Assembly (NCBI GenBank): GCA_052084925.1
Contig: JBQDEV010000001.1
Span: 62,001-126,000, forward strand
Origin: CmP2 sp052084925
GTDB taxonomy: Bacteria; Actinomycetota; Actinomycetes; Actinomycetales; Micrococcaceae
Length of the DNA stretch: 64,000 nt
Reading direction: 5' to 3'
The translations under genes and the position numbers were made by a program. Positions within the stretch are counted from its first letter, which is position 1. Each line of letters opens with the position of its first letter. Under the pieces are notes generated by a model. It had not been told where the DNA came from and searched no databases. It saw only the letters and a program-made list of their open reading frames with translations. This document shows, one piece after another, positions 8,603 through 16,841 of this stretch.

Positions 8603-9192
8603 CGAGAATCCTCCGCGGCCGAGCCAGCAGTCACCAGGTCCTCGGCCAACGCCCGGGCACGGTAGAGGCGCGCGGTCTGGCCTTCGAGTCCGGCTCGCAT
8701 CATCGCGCCTTCGAGCAGGAACGAGCAGTGCTCGGCCAGCGTCGCGGCAGGCTCGTCGTTCACGAATTGCTGCAGGTGCCCGGTCAGAATCTGCTCGACC
8801 TGCTCCTTGTGACGGCGCACGGCCTCGCGCCCCTCGGAGCCAGCGCTCAGTTCAGCGGCGGCGTTCAGCAGTCCGCATCCACGGAACCCGAGCTTAGCCT
8901 CGCGTTCTCCATGGTCGATGTAGGCGTCGAAGACGGCAAGAACGGCTTGCTTCGGCGTCGTCGTGTCCGCAAGGCGCCGCTCGTAGAGGTCCAGCCATTC
9001 CCGGTGGCGCTCGTCAATGTAGGCGCTAACCAGGTCCTGCTTGGAGGCGAAGTTGTTGTACAGGCTCTTCTTGGCCACCTGCGCTTCGGCGGTGATCGTA
9101 TCGATGCCCGTGGCGGTGAAGCCTTCCGTATAGAACAGACGCGAGGCCGCACCCAGCAGCTTCGCTCGCGCCGTCGTCCGTTCCTCAGCCAT
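8599..9192 (-). CDS. TetR family transcriptional regulator
   Basis: 197 residues. N-terminal TetR helix-turn-helix: LGAASRLFYTEGFTATGID, ITAEAQVAKKSLYNNFASK (residues about 10-52), followed by an all-helical ligand domain typical of TetR_C groups. It is transcribed with, and overlaps by 4 bp, the EamA transporter, so it probably represses that exporter until a ligand binds. A perfect 22-bp palindrome 36 bp upstream of its start codon is the obvious operator, implying autorepression. Ligand unknown. Confidence 0.9.
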   Translation of the reverse strand: MAEERTTARAKLLGAASRLFYTEGFTATGIDTITAEAQVAKKSLYNNFASKQDLVSAYIDERHREWLDLYERRLADTTTPKQAVLAVFDAYIDHGEREAKLGFRGCGLLNAAAELSAGSEGREAVRRHKEQVEQILTGHLQQFVNDEPAATLAEHCSFLLEGAMMRAGLEGQTARLYRARALAEDLVTAGSAAEDSR

Positions 9193-9227
9193 GACGCCTC
9201 CTCAAGGTCAACCGGCAGAGAATGTGA

Positions 9228-9249
9228 GTAGGTAGACCAGTCTACCTAC
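9228..9249. promoter_or_regulatory. Probable TetR operator (perfect 10-2-10 palindrome)
   Basis: Inverted repeat GTAGGTAGAC, CA, GTCTACCTAC, perfect over both 10-bp arms. It lies immediately upstream of the TetR/EamA operon, in the position of the promoter, and its size fits a TetR dimer site. Binding by the 8599-9192 product is inferred from position. Confidence 0.75.
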
Positions 9250-9316
9250 CTTCGTCACCGGCCTCAATCAGGAGGGAATCTTTACACAAAGGTTGGTTCA
9301 TCGGTATCATTGTGTC

Positions 9317-10000
9317 ATGCGAACCATGACCACGGAGCAGGCGGCGCGTCGCCTCAACGTCAGCACGGAATCTGTGCGAAAGATGCTAGCTTCTGGTCGA
9401 TTAGTTTCCGCGGGAAAGGTGGGACGCCTTCATCTGATTGATTCCGACTCAGTGCACCGGCACCAGGAGTCACCTCCAAGATCAGGACGAATCTGGACGC
9501 AACGTACAGCATGGGCAGCACTGTGCATGCTGTCCGGAATCACAACTGACTGGCTCTCGAGCAGCGAACAGTGGCGACTGCGCAAACGCATAGGAGCACT
9601 CACGGCAGCAGAGCTTCCTCAGCTCGCACGTCGCAGAGCGTCCGCTCGAAGATTTCAAGCAGGCGAAGCCGCCATAAGCATGCTCAGAAAATCGCTCGCG
9701 CTCACGGGCGCTTCCCTGCTTTCTGACCCTCAGATTGCTGCAGACTTCTCGCTAGCTGCTGGAGTCGGCGCCCTCGACGGTTACGCGAGAGATGGCTTCA
9801 TCGATACTCACACCCGCAGACTGGGGCTCCAAGAGGATCCACAGGGGAATATCACGGTGCGGGAGACTGGATTCGTCCGCGGACTGGCTGAGGGACAAGT
9901 GCCCATCGCCGCGGTGGCCGTTGACCTTTACGATACTGGCTCTGCTCGTGAGCGCGCAGCAGCACTGACCAAGCTCGACGAGTTGCTCCATGGCTGGTAA
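9317..10000 (+). CDS. HTH protein paired with AbiEii-like nucleotidyltransferase
   Basis: 227 residues. N-terminal excisionase/MerR-like helix-turn-helix: TTEQAARRLNVSTESVRKM, with LVSAGKVGRLHLID as the wing (residues about 4-40). The remaining 180 residues are mostly helical and rich in Arg/Ala; I do not recognise the domain. The gene overlaps the next gene (nucleotidyltransferase-like) by 11 bp, the arrangement of an antitoxin/toxin pair such as AbiEi/AbiEii, so an antitoxin or repressor role is inferred. Start chosen at ATG 9317; GTG 9293 would add eight residues. Base composition is less GC-rich than the neighbours, suggesting transfer. Confidence 0.75.
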   Translation: MRTMTTEQAARRLNVSTESVRKMLASGRLVSAGKVGRLHLIDSDSVHRHQESPPRSGRIWTQRTAWAALCMLSGITTDWLSSSEQWRLRKRIGALTAAELPQLARRRASARRFQAGEAAISMLRKSLALTGASLLSDPQIAADFSLAAGVGALDGYARDGFIDTHTRRLGLQEDPQGNITVRETGFVRGLAEGQVPIAAVAVDLYDTGSARERAAALTKLDELLHGW

Positions 10001-10805
10001 ACACACCACGAGGGAAACCATTATCGTCAGCGAACCGAATGGCGGGTGGGCCCCTCCTTGGCCTCAGTGCTTTGAGTTAGCTCAAACTGTGCCAAGCTCC
10101 CAGTGGACCCTGGTCGGAGGTCTCATGGTCCAACTTCACGCGATCATTGCCGGGCTCCCGGTCATAAGACCAACCACTGATGTGGACATGATCCTCCATG
10201 TCGAGACGGGGGCAATCTCTGGCTCTGAGATCACCAACGCACTCTCGTCCTTAGGATACACCTTGCAACTTCCATTGCCAGAGAAAGCCGTCGCCCACAG
10301 ATTCCTGCGGACCACTGATGGGCCGCAGGAAGTCGTCGACGTCATGATCGCCGATCATGCCCGACCCAAACCACACTTCTACCTGGGACGCCGGAAGCCC
10401 TTTGCTGTCCCCGCTGGTACACAGGCGTTACAACGGGCCTTCACCTGCACGATCAAGAACGTTGCTGGACATTCAGTTGCAGAACTGAGCCTTCCCAGCC
10501 CACTGGCTGCGCTCATTCTCAAAGGAGCGGCGTTTCGCGAAGACTCAAGAACGAGAGGACGTCATCTGGAAGACGCCGCGGAACTCTCGGCAACCCTCGA
10601 CGACCCGCTGTCCATCGTCAGTACGCTCAAAGGGTCTGACAGGTCACGAATTATTGGCCTCAACACTCGCCTGTCAGACCCCCTCCACCCAGCGTGGAGT
10701 CAACTCGATGAGGCGGATCAGCGTGCTGGACGCTATGCGTTGGACATCCTTTCTCGGAACCCGCAAGAATTCAACCTGAACGACGATCTCGGACCCGCCA
10801 TATAA
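9990..10805 (+). CDS. AbiEii-like nucleotidyltransferase-fold protein
   Basis: 271 residues. The nucleotidyltransferase signature is present: a Gly-Gly helix start LVGGLMVQLHA (about residue 41-51) followed by TTDVDMIL with two metal-binding acids (about residues 65-72). Further on, ALILKGAAFREDSRTRGRHL and EDAAEL match the Lys...Asp region of the AbiEii/AbiGii toxin family. In known type IV systems such enzymes transfer nucleotides to RNA or protein and stop growth on phage infection. Translated from within the end of the HTH gene, so expression is coupled. Role as toxin/defence effector is inferred from family and pairing. Confidence 0.72.
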   Translation: MAGKHTTRETIIVSEPNGGWAPPWPQCFELAQTVPSSQWTLVGGLMVQLHAIIAGLPVIRPTTDVDMILHVETGAISGSEITNALSSLGYTLQLPLPEKAVAHRFLRTTDGPQEVVDVMIADHARPKPHFYLGRRKPFAVPAGTQALQRAFTCTIKNVAGHSVAELSLPSPLAALILKGAAFREDSRTRGRHLEDAAELSATLDDPLSIVSTLKGSDRSRIIGLNTRLSDPLHPAWSQLDEADQRAGRYALDILSRNPQEFNLNDDLGPAI

Positions 10806-10849
10806 GAGTCCACCACACGCCCGTGGAAGCATTCGCAACGTCGCCGTGG

Positions 10850-11704
10850 TCAGGAATACAGCTCCGTGACCGCGTCAATGAGATCGCGCAGTCCTGCAGG
10901 GCGGTCGTCGCGGCGCCAGATGAGCCGCACGGGGATGCGCGGGCCGTCTTTCAAGGGGCGGTACTTCACCCCGGGACGCTGATGGTGGTGGGCGGTGGCC
11001 TCGGAACTGGTGCCCACGCCGCGGCCGACGGCGATGGTGTCCAGCCAGGCATCAACGTCGACGGTCTCGACGAACCGCTGCGGATGCTGCGCGCCCTGCC
11101 AGAGGTCTTCGCTGGTGGTGCCGACGCGGGGATCGATGACAACGGTGCGCTGGGCGACGTCGTCCATGGTGAATTGTCGACGACGTTTCCAATCGGGATC
11201 ATCCGCAGCAAAGGCCACCACCCGCTGCTCCAGCCCCACCACGACGTGGGCGTAGCGGCGCTCGTCGACGGGCCGGCGTACTACTGCGACATCGCAGATC
11301 CCCTCAGCTAGGCCGGCGGTGGCGGAATTGTGCCGTACCAGCTCGAGCTCAACCTCAGGACGTTCCTCCGCCCACCGTCGCTGCAGCTCCGTAGTACGGG
11401 ACCCGAGTGCGGCCCAGGCGTAGCCGAGACGAAGCACCGAGTGTCGATGCTTCATGAGCCGATCCAGCTGCTCGGCTTCGGCGAGGAGGCGCCGGACCTG
11501 CGGAAGCAGCTGGTGCCCTGCTCTCGTCAGCTCGCAGCCACGGGGAAGCCGGTGCAAGAGCACCACCCCGGTCCGCCGCTCCAGCGAGGCGATCGCCCGC
11601 GACACCGAAGCTTGCGAGAGATGCAGCTCCACGGCAGCGTCAGTGAAGGAGCCGCTGTCGACGGCGGCGACGAGAACGCGGAGTTCGCGCAGGGTCCAGT
11701 CCAT
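10850..11704 (-). CDS. LysR family transcriptional regulator
   Basis: 284 residues. N-terminal winged HTH: LRELRVLVAAVDSGSFTDAA and LHLSQASVSRAIASLERRTG, then a periplasmic-binding-like effector domain. Start at ATG 11704 matches the usual LysR N-terminus (MDWTLRELR); a longer reading to 11785 would run across the divergent promoter. It is divergent from the EamA exporter gene at 11773 with a 68-bp shared promoter, the standard layout for a LysR controlling its neighbour. Inducer unknown. Confidence 0.9.
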   Translation of the reverse strand: MDWTLRELRVLVAAVDSGSFTDAAVELHLSQASVSRAIASLERRTGVVLLHRLPRGCELTRAGHQLLPQVRRLLAEAEQLDRLMKHRHSVLRLGYAWAALGSRTTELQRRWAEERPEVELELVRHNSATAGLAEGICDVAVVRRPVDERRYAHVVVGLEQRVVAFAADDPDWKRRRQFTMDDVAQRTVVIDPRVGTTSEDLWQGAQHPQRFVETVDVDAWLDTIAVGRGVGTSSEATAHHHQRPGVKYRPLKDGPRIPVRLIWRRDDRPAGLRDLIDAVTELYS

Positions 11705-11772
11705 ACGTTGAGCGTATGGCATCGGCAGAACATGCACTAGGTGAAAACACGGGTGCTGGTTAGCGTGAGGGC

Positions 11773-12651
11773 ATGAGATCCGCACCAGAGCAGCAGCACC
11801 CCCGCGCCGTCGGTATTGCCCTGATGCTCACCAGTTCGGCGTCGAACCAGTCAGGTGCCGCACTCGGCGCGCTCGCGTTCCCCGCGATCGGCCCGGTCGG
11901 CGTGGTGGCAGTGCGGCAGCTGATCACCGCACTGATCCTCGTACCGCTGATTCGGCCACGATTTCGTCGTCTCACCCGTAGCCAGTGGGGGCCGATCCTC
12001 GGGCTGGTGGTGGTGTTCAGCCTGATGAACCTCACCCTGTATGCGGCGATCGAACGCATCGGGCTCGGCCTGGCGGTCACGCTGGAATTCCTGGGCCCGC
12101 TCACGGTGGCGATTCTCGGCAGTCGGCGCCTCGTCGATCTGGGGTGTGCGGTGCTGGCTGGACTCGGTGTCGTTGTGCTCACGAATCCCGGTCCCACCAC
12201 GGACATCCTCGGGGTGGGACTCGCCCTGGTCGCCGCCGCCTCGTGGGGCTGCTACATCCTGCTCAATCGCGCCGCCGGGCAACGGCTGCCCGGATTGCAG
12301 GGCACGGCAGTGGCGAGTGCGCTGACCGCGGGGCTCTGGCTGCCGGGGGCCCTGATCTGGTTCAGCTTCCACCCACCGACGCTGATCGCATTGGTGCTGG
12401 CGGCGGCCTGCGGGATTCTCTCGTCGATCGTGCCGTATGTGGCCGATGTGCAGGCCTTGCGTCGTATTCCGGCCACGCTGTTCGGCACCTTCACCAGTGC
12501 GAACCCGGTGTGGGCGGCATTGGCCGGCTGGCTGGTCCTGCACCAGGCCCTGGAGACGCACGAGTGGGTCGGCATCGGGCTGATCGTGGTGAGCAACGCC
12601 GTCGTCTCGACCACCCAGCCGCGCGTGCAGAAGCTCTCCGTCAGCCCGTGA
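11773..12651 (+). CDS. EamA family exporter (RhtA-like)
   Basis: 292 residues, ten hydrophobic segments in two EamA repeats. The segments LYAAIERIGLGLAVTLEFLG and ADVQALRRIPATLFG are typical of the RhtA branch, whose E. coli member exports threonine and homoserine, so an amino-acid efflux role is likely but not shown. Divergently transcribed from, and probably regulated by, the LysR gene at 10850-11704. The RidA gene follows 32 bp downstream on the same strand, compatible with a role in amino-acid metabolism. Confidence 0.87.
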   Translation: MRSAPEQQHPRAVGIALMLTSSASNQSGAALGALAFPAIGPVGVVAVRQLITALILVPLIRPRFRRLTRSQWGPILGLVVVFSLMNLTLYAAIERIGLGLAVTLEFLGPLTVAILGSRRLVDLGCAVLAGLGVVVLTNPGPTTDILGVGLALVAAASWGCYILLNRAAGQRLPGLQGTAVASALTAGLWLPGALIWFSFHPPTLIALVLAAACGILSSIVPYVADVQALRRIPATLFGTFTSANPVWAALAGWLVLHQALETHEWVGIGLIVVSNAVVSTTQPRVQKLSVSP

Positions 12652-12683
12652 CATCGCCGCCGGGGCGATGACACGATGGCACC

Positions 12684-13091
12684 ATGCCTTCCGCAGTCGA
12701 GCTCATTCGCGCCCAGAACCTCTCCGACGTCGCCGAGTACGCCTACGCGGCCACCGCACCGAAAGAGGCCCGGCTGATCTCCCTGGCTGGCGCCTGCCCC
12801 CTGAATGACGACGGCACCACCGCTGCTGTTGGTGATTATGCGGGCCAGGCCGAGGCTTGCGTGCGCACCCTGAAGGGTGCCCTGGACTCCGCCGGCGCCG
12901 GACTGGAAGACGTGATCAGTACGCGGGTGCTGGTGGCGTCGTCCTCCCAGGCGGACCTCGTCACGGCCTGGGAGGTCGTCCGCGATGCTTTCGGTGACCA
13001 TGATGCGCCCAGCACTCTGTTGGGCGTCACCGTGCTGGGGTACGACGATCAGCTGGTGGAGATCGAAGCGGTCGCCGCCGTCGTCGACTGA
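12684..13091 (+). CDS. ridA: RidA family protein
   Basis: 135 residues, one domain of the YjgF/YER057c/UK114 (RidA) family, a cytosolic trimer. In proven members it hydrolyses reactive enamine/imine intermediates to keto acids and ammonia. Visible elements are LISLAGACPLNDDGT near residue 32, the VISTRVLVAS strand and the C-terminal EIEAVAAV. The canonical Arg of the RidA active site seems to map to TRVLV; members that deviate are called Rid2-7, and which subfamily this is cannot be settled by eye. Behind the EamA exporter. Confidence 0.85.
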   Translation: MPSAVELIRAQNLSDVAEYAYAATAPKEARLISLAGACPLNDDGTTAAVGDYAGQAEACVRTLKGALDSAGAGLEDVISTRVLVASSSQADLVTAWEVVRDAFGDHDAPSTLLGVTVLGYDDQLVEIEAVAAVVD

Positions 13092-13182
13092 GCCGTCTTG
13101 CTCTACCCGCACGACACCCCTAGCGCCATCCAGGTCACCCGGCCTAAGGTCAACGTCACCACGGCAGATGAAGGAGGAATTC

Positions 13183-13599
13183 ATGCCGAAAACAAACGCC
13201 GCCGGAGATGCCAAGAAGTCTGAGATGCCCGCGACGCTGAAGCGGTCCGATGAGAAGGCCCAGCGCACCTTCGCCAAAGCGTATGACTCCGCCATGGACG
13301 AATATGGCGATGAGGAACGCGCGCACCGGGTCGCGTACGCCGCACTAAAGCACACGCATGAGAAGGTCGGCGATCGCTGGCAGACCAAGAAGAAATCGGG
13401 CCCCTCGGATTCGCGCAGTGAGGGCACTGACTCCAGCAGCGGGACAACCGCTGGTGGAGTTGACGCCAACGCGTCGAAGGACCATCTCTACAAACAAGCC
13501 CAGAAACTCGATATCTCGGGACGATCCTCGATGACGAAAAGTCAGCTGGTGGACGCGCTTGAGAAGGAGAGCCAACGACGGACGAAGAACAGTTCCTGA
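13183..13599 (+). CDS. ChaB-like protein with C-terminal Rho_N/SAP-like motif
   Basis: 138 residues. The N-terminal part PATLKRSDEKAQRTFAKAYDSAMDEYGDEE is the ChaB fold (small helical protein linked to ChaA cation transport in E. coli, function uncertain). A Ser/Thr/Gly linker follows, then SKDHLYKQAQKLDISGRSSMTKSQLVDAL, which matches the Rho N-terminal/SAP-like helix-extended-helix nucleic-acid-binding motif. Strong ribosome-binding site AAGGAGG before ATG 13183. The SDR at 13633 follows closely and resembles YghA; such ChaB-like and YghA-like pairs suggest a stress-response role, by inference. Confidence 0.82.
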   Translation: MPKTNAAGDAKKSEMPATLKRSDEKAQRTFAKAYDSAMDEYGDEERAHRVAYAALKHTHEKVGDRWQTKKKSGPSDSRSEGTDSSSGTTAGGVDANASKDHLYKQAQKLDISGRSSMTKSQLVDALEKESQRRTKNSS

Positions 13600-13632
13600 T
13601 CGACCCAACAGCCAGGAAAGGACGACGCCACC

Positions 13633-14532
13633 ATGGAACAGCATCATCAACTCACCTTCCAGGACCCGGTCCATCGCTTCCCGAAAATCAGCCCACCGAA
13701 ACAGGACCAGCCGGAACCCGGCCTGGACGCGGACCTGACTCCCACACCGGACCGCGGCGAAGAGACCTACATCGGCACGGGACGTCTCAGCGGACGGCAC
13801 GCGCTTATCACCGGGGCTGACTCGGGAATCGGGGCCGCCGTCGCCATCGCCTTCGCCAGAGAAGGCGCCGATGTCGCACTGAACTACCTGCCGTCCGAAG
13901 AGGACGACGCCCAGCAGGTGTGCGACCTGATCCGATCCGCAGGTCAACGTGCCATTCCGCTGCCCGGTGACCTGTCTGATCCCGCGTTCTGCCGAGACCT
14001 CGTTGACCATGCCGTCGCAGAGCTCGGTCAGCTGGATATCCTCGTCAACAACGCGGGTCGTCAGATCGCCGTTGAGAGTTTCGAAGATCTCACAGATGAG
14101 CAGTGGACGACGACCTTCGAGACCAATATCCACGCTATCTACCGCGTTACCCAGGCCGCGGTGCCGCATTTGCCGCCAGGCTCCTCGATCATCAACAGCA
14201 CATCAATCCAGGCCTACGATCCTTCACCCGTGCTCCTTGATTACGCGGCGACCAAGGGGGCGATCAACAACTTCACGAAGGGGCTCGGCCAGCAACTGGC
14301 CCCACGCGGCATTCGGGTCAACGCGGTGGCGCCAGGTCCTATCTGGACTGTGCTCCAGGTGTCTGATGGCCAGCCCAAGGATAAGTTGCCTGTGTTTGGT
14401 CACGACACTCCCCTCGGTCGGGCGGGGCAGCCCACGGAGATCGCTCCCGCTTTCGTCTTCCTCGCCTCGTCCGAATCCAGCTACGTGATCGGTGAGACTC
14501 TCAACGTGAACGGCGGCCGGCCGACACCCTAG
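13633..14532 (+). CDS. SDR family oxidoreductase (YghA-like)
   Basis: 299-residue short-chain dehydrogenase with the extended N-terminus of the YghA/'glucose and ribitol dehydrogenase homologue' group (EQHHQLTFQDPVHRFPKISPP). Cofactor motif TGADSGIG (near residue 59), NNAG (near 142), catalytic Ser in INSTSIQAY, and catalytic Tyr-x3-Lys in DYAATKGAI. Cytosolic; likely NAD(P)H-dependent carbonyl reductase of unknown substrate. RBS AGGAAAGGA upstream. Its stop overlaps by 4 bp the stop of the convergent flavoprotein gene. Confidence 0.9.
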   Translation: MEQHHQLTFQDPVHRFPKISPPKQDQPEPGLDADLTPTPDRGEETYIGTGRLSGRHALITGADSGIGAAVAIAFAREGADVALNYLPSEEDDAQQVCDLIRSAGQRAIPLPGDLSDPAFCRDLVDHAVAELGQLDILVNNAGRQIAVESFEDLTDEQWTTTFETNIHAIYRVTQAAVPHLPPGSSIINSTSIQAYDPSPVLLDYAATKGAINNFTKGLGQQLAPRGIRVNAVAPGPIWTVLQVSDGQPKDKLPVFGHDTPLGRAGQPTEIAPAFVFLASSESSYVIGETLNVNGGRPTP

Positions 14533-15458
14533 GCCGACGTCGCCGCTCCAGCCAGGCGAGCCGCCTGAGCGAAGACCAGCTCGGTGTTCAACGTCATCGC
14601 CACGCGCGCCCCGTTCGCCGCGGCCTCGCTGACCTGCTGACCGGCGTTGACGACGTTGCCCGCGGCCCAGACGCCCGGCACCGAGCAGTGACCGGAGGCA
14701 TCCGCAACGAGCCCAGTGCCCATCGGGGATTCGGCGGTCTGAAGCCCCAGCCCCTCGAGCCCCTCGAGGCGCGCCCGGGTGAGCGCCGGCACCACCAGGG
14801 CGTCGAGCTCCTGGAGCGTCCCGTCGCTCAGCCGCACCCCGTGCAGCCGGTCTTCACGCACCTCGAGTCCACGTACCCGCTCGGCCACTCGCCTGACGCC
14901 GAGTCCGTCCAGTTGGGCGAGCTGCTCCGCTGGAAATTCCTTCCCCTGGGTGAAGAACCAGACCTGCTCGCTCCACTGCCGGAACATCATCGTCTGCATT
15001 GCCGACATCGGGCCGATCGCCAGCACGCCGATGCGCTGATCACGGATCTCCCAACCGTGGCAGTACGGGCAGTGCACCACATCGCGGCCCCAGCGCTGCG
15101 CCAATCCGGGCAGCTCCGGAAGCTCATCGCGCACGCCGGTCGCAATGAGTAGTTGCCCCGCGCGCACCTCCGTTCCGTCCGCGAGCCGCAGCGTGAACGC
15201 TGCCTCGCCCGAGCCGGACACCTCCACCACCTCGGTGTGCAGGATCTGTGCACCCACGGCGGTCGCCTCGGCCCGCGCTGTCGTCAACAGCTCCATCGGG
15301 TTGATCCCCTCGCGGCCGATCAGCCCGTGCGCGGCGTCGGCCGGAGCGTTGCGCGGCGCTCCCCCGTCGATCACCACCACACTGCGCCGTGCCCGCGCCA
15401 AAGTCAGCGCCGCGCTGAGGCCCGCCGCACCACCGCCGATGATTGCCACTTCCCACAT
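14529..15458 (-). CDS. Thioredoxin reductase-like FAD oxidoreductase
   Basis: 309-residue pyridine-nucleotide-disulfide oxidoreductase of the low-molecular-weight TrxR type. FAD motif IIGGGAAGLSAAL at residues 6-18; the redox pair is CPYCHGWE (near residue 131), a Cys-x2-Cys as in TrxB-like proteins; the final FAD motif is VPGVWAAGNVV. No separate thioredoxin is beside it. Divergent from the XRE-cupin regulator at 15570, which is therefore its probable controller. Confidence 0.88.
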   Translation of the reverse strand: MWEVAIIGGGAAGLSAALTLARARRSVVVIDGGAPRNAPADAAHGLIGREGINPMELLTTARAEATAVGAQILHTEVVEVSGSGEAAFTLRLADGTEVRAGQLLIATGVRDELPELPGLAQRWGRDVVHCPYCHGWEIRDQRIGVLAIGPMSAMQTMMFRQWSEQVWFFTQGKEFPAEQLAQLDGLGVRRVAERVRGLEVREDRLHGVRLSDGTLQELDALVVPALTRARLEGLEGLGLQTAESPMGTGLVADASGHCSVPGVWAAGNVVNAGQQVSEAAANGARVAMTLNTELVFAQAARLAGAATSA

Positions 15459-15569
15459 GATGTCCTCCGTACAGTCTTTTCAACAGTCGTCCACCGCTGA
15501 TTCCTGAGACCAGCATGCCGGGCACATGTTCTGCTGGCAAAGATTCTTGCTGAATGGCAAAATAGGGAC

Positions 15570-16157
15570 ATGTCCGCGCCGAATCCTCGCACCGACCAGA
15601 CACTCGACGCCGTCGGCGCACGCCTGAAACAGTTGCGACTGCGCCGTGATCTCACCCTGACCGCACTGGCGGAGGCCACCGGCGTCTCCACCAGCACGCT
15701 GTCACGCCTGGAGTCCGGACTGCGGCGCCCCACCCTGGAGCAGTTGCTGCCGCTGGCCCGCTACTACGGCGTCACCCTGGACTCGCTGGTGGATGCACCG
15801 CGCACCGCCGACCCGCGCATCGATCTGCGCCCACTGGATGCTGGCAACGGCTCCGTCATCATCCCGCTCACCCGCCGCCCCGGCGGGGTGCAGGCCTACA
15901 AGTTCGTACTCCCCACCGGCTCCGCGACGGACACCCCGGAGCTGCACTCCCACGAGGGCCACGACTGGGCGTACGTGCTCAACGGCACCCTGCGACTGAT
16001 TCTGGGAGATCAGGATCTGCGGCTCGGAGCGGGCGAGGCCGTCGAGTTCGACACCCGCACCCCGCACTGGTTCGGTGCCACCGATGCCGGGCCGGTGGAG
16101 TTCCTGAGCCTGGTGGGCCGTCAGGGCGAACGCGCCCATGTGCGCGCGGTGCGGTGA
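15570..16157 (+). CDS. XRE family regulator with cupin domain
   Basis: 195 residues. HTH_3 domain at residues about 13-70 (GARLKQLRLRRDLTLTALAEATGVSTSTLSRLE, read in two helices) followed by a cupin_2 domain at about 105-190 with metal-type His/Glu ligands in ELHSHEGHDWAYVL and TPHWFGA. Such proteins sense small molecules through the cupin and regulate adjacent genes. Divergent from the TrxR-like gene; the 111-bp intergenic stretch contains repeated TTGC/GCAA elements that could be its site. Its stop overlaps the possible GTG start of the GyrI-like gene. Confidence 0.88.
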   Translation: MSAPNPRTDQTLDAVGARLKQLRLRRDLTLTALAEATGVSTSTLSRLESGLRRPTLEQLLPLARYYGVTLDSLVDAPRTADPRIDLRPLDAGNGSVIIPLTRRPGGVQAYKFVLPTGSATDTPELHSHEGHDWAYVLNGTLRLILGDQDLRLGAGEAVEFDTRTPHWFGATDAGPVEFLSLVGRQGERAHVRAVR

Positions 16158-16804
16158 TCCCGATGTCGACCCAGCACGAGAAGATCGATCTGAAGAAGAC
16201 CCTCGACACCTACCGCTCTCGGAAGGGTGAGTTCCGAGTTCTTGAGGTGCCCGCGCTGCAGTATCTGATGGTCGACGGCCAGGGCGATCCGAATACCTCG
16301 CCCACCTTCACCGAAGCCCTAGGCGCCCTGTACCCGGTGGCCTACAAGCTGAAGTTCGCCAGCAAGCAGCAGCTTGGGCGCGACTACGTGGTTCCGCCCT
16401 TAGAGGGGCTGTGGTGGGCCGAAGAGATGGAGGCCTTCACGACGGCGCGCGACAAGTCTGCGTGGTCGTGGACCCTGATGCTCATGGTGCCTTCGTGGCT
16501 GAGTTCGGACCACGTCGACGCTGCCGTCGAGACCGTCGGCGCGAAGAATCCGCCGACCCGGTTGGCCGACCTCCGTTTCGAGACTCTCGAGGAAGGGACC
16601 TGCGTTCAGACCCTGCACGTAGGGTCGTTCGACGACGAGTCAGAGGTGCTGCACCGCATGCATCACGAGGTCATCCCCGAGCAGGGTTTGCGCCTGAGAG
16701 GCACCCACCACGAGGTGTATTTCAGCGACCTGCGGCGCACCGCCCCGGACCGGTTGCGCACCCTGCTCCGCCAGCCGGTTACCCCGGCGAATCCGCAAGA
16801 TTGA
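16154..16804 (+). CDS. GyrI-like small-molecule-binding domain protein
   Basis: About 213-216 residues, a stand-alone GyrI-like/SHS2 domain protein of the COG4832 type. Features include the start LDTYRSRKGEFRVLEVPALQYLMVDGQGDPN, read as strand 1 and loop, the WWAEEME region, and ETLEEGTCVQTLHVG, a conserved strand pair. Family members bind hydrophobic small molecules or, in GyrI, DNA gyrase; a few hydrolyse cyclopropanoid toxins. GTG 16154 overlaps the upstream stop (GTGA); ATG 16163 is an equally good start. Probably cotranscribed with the XRE-cupin regulator. Confidence 0.85.
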   Translation: MIPMSTQHEKIDLKKTLDTYRSRKGEFRVLEVPALQYLMVDGQGDPNTSPTFTEALGALYPVAYKLKFASKQQLGRDYVVPPLEGLWWAEEMEAFTTARDKSAWSWTLMLMVPSWLSSDHVDAAVETVGAKNPPTRLADLRFETLEEGTCVQTLHVGSFDDESEVLHRMHHEVIPEQGLRLRGTHHEVYFSDLRRTAPDRLRTLLRQPVTPANPQD

Positions 16805-16841
16805 TTCGGCGAATCCGCAACCGACGACGCGAATACCCTGC

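Noticed and set aside
9283..9316. ACACAA/TTGTGT inverted pair before the HTH gene as an operator
   Set aside because: Six-base arms about 20 bp apart; too weak to separate from chance.
15459..15569. TTGC/GCAA repeats as a defined XRE operator
   Set aside because: Several short overlapping dyads but no single convincing palindrome; mentioned only within the regulator entry.
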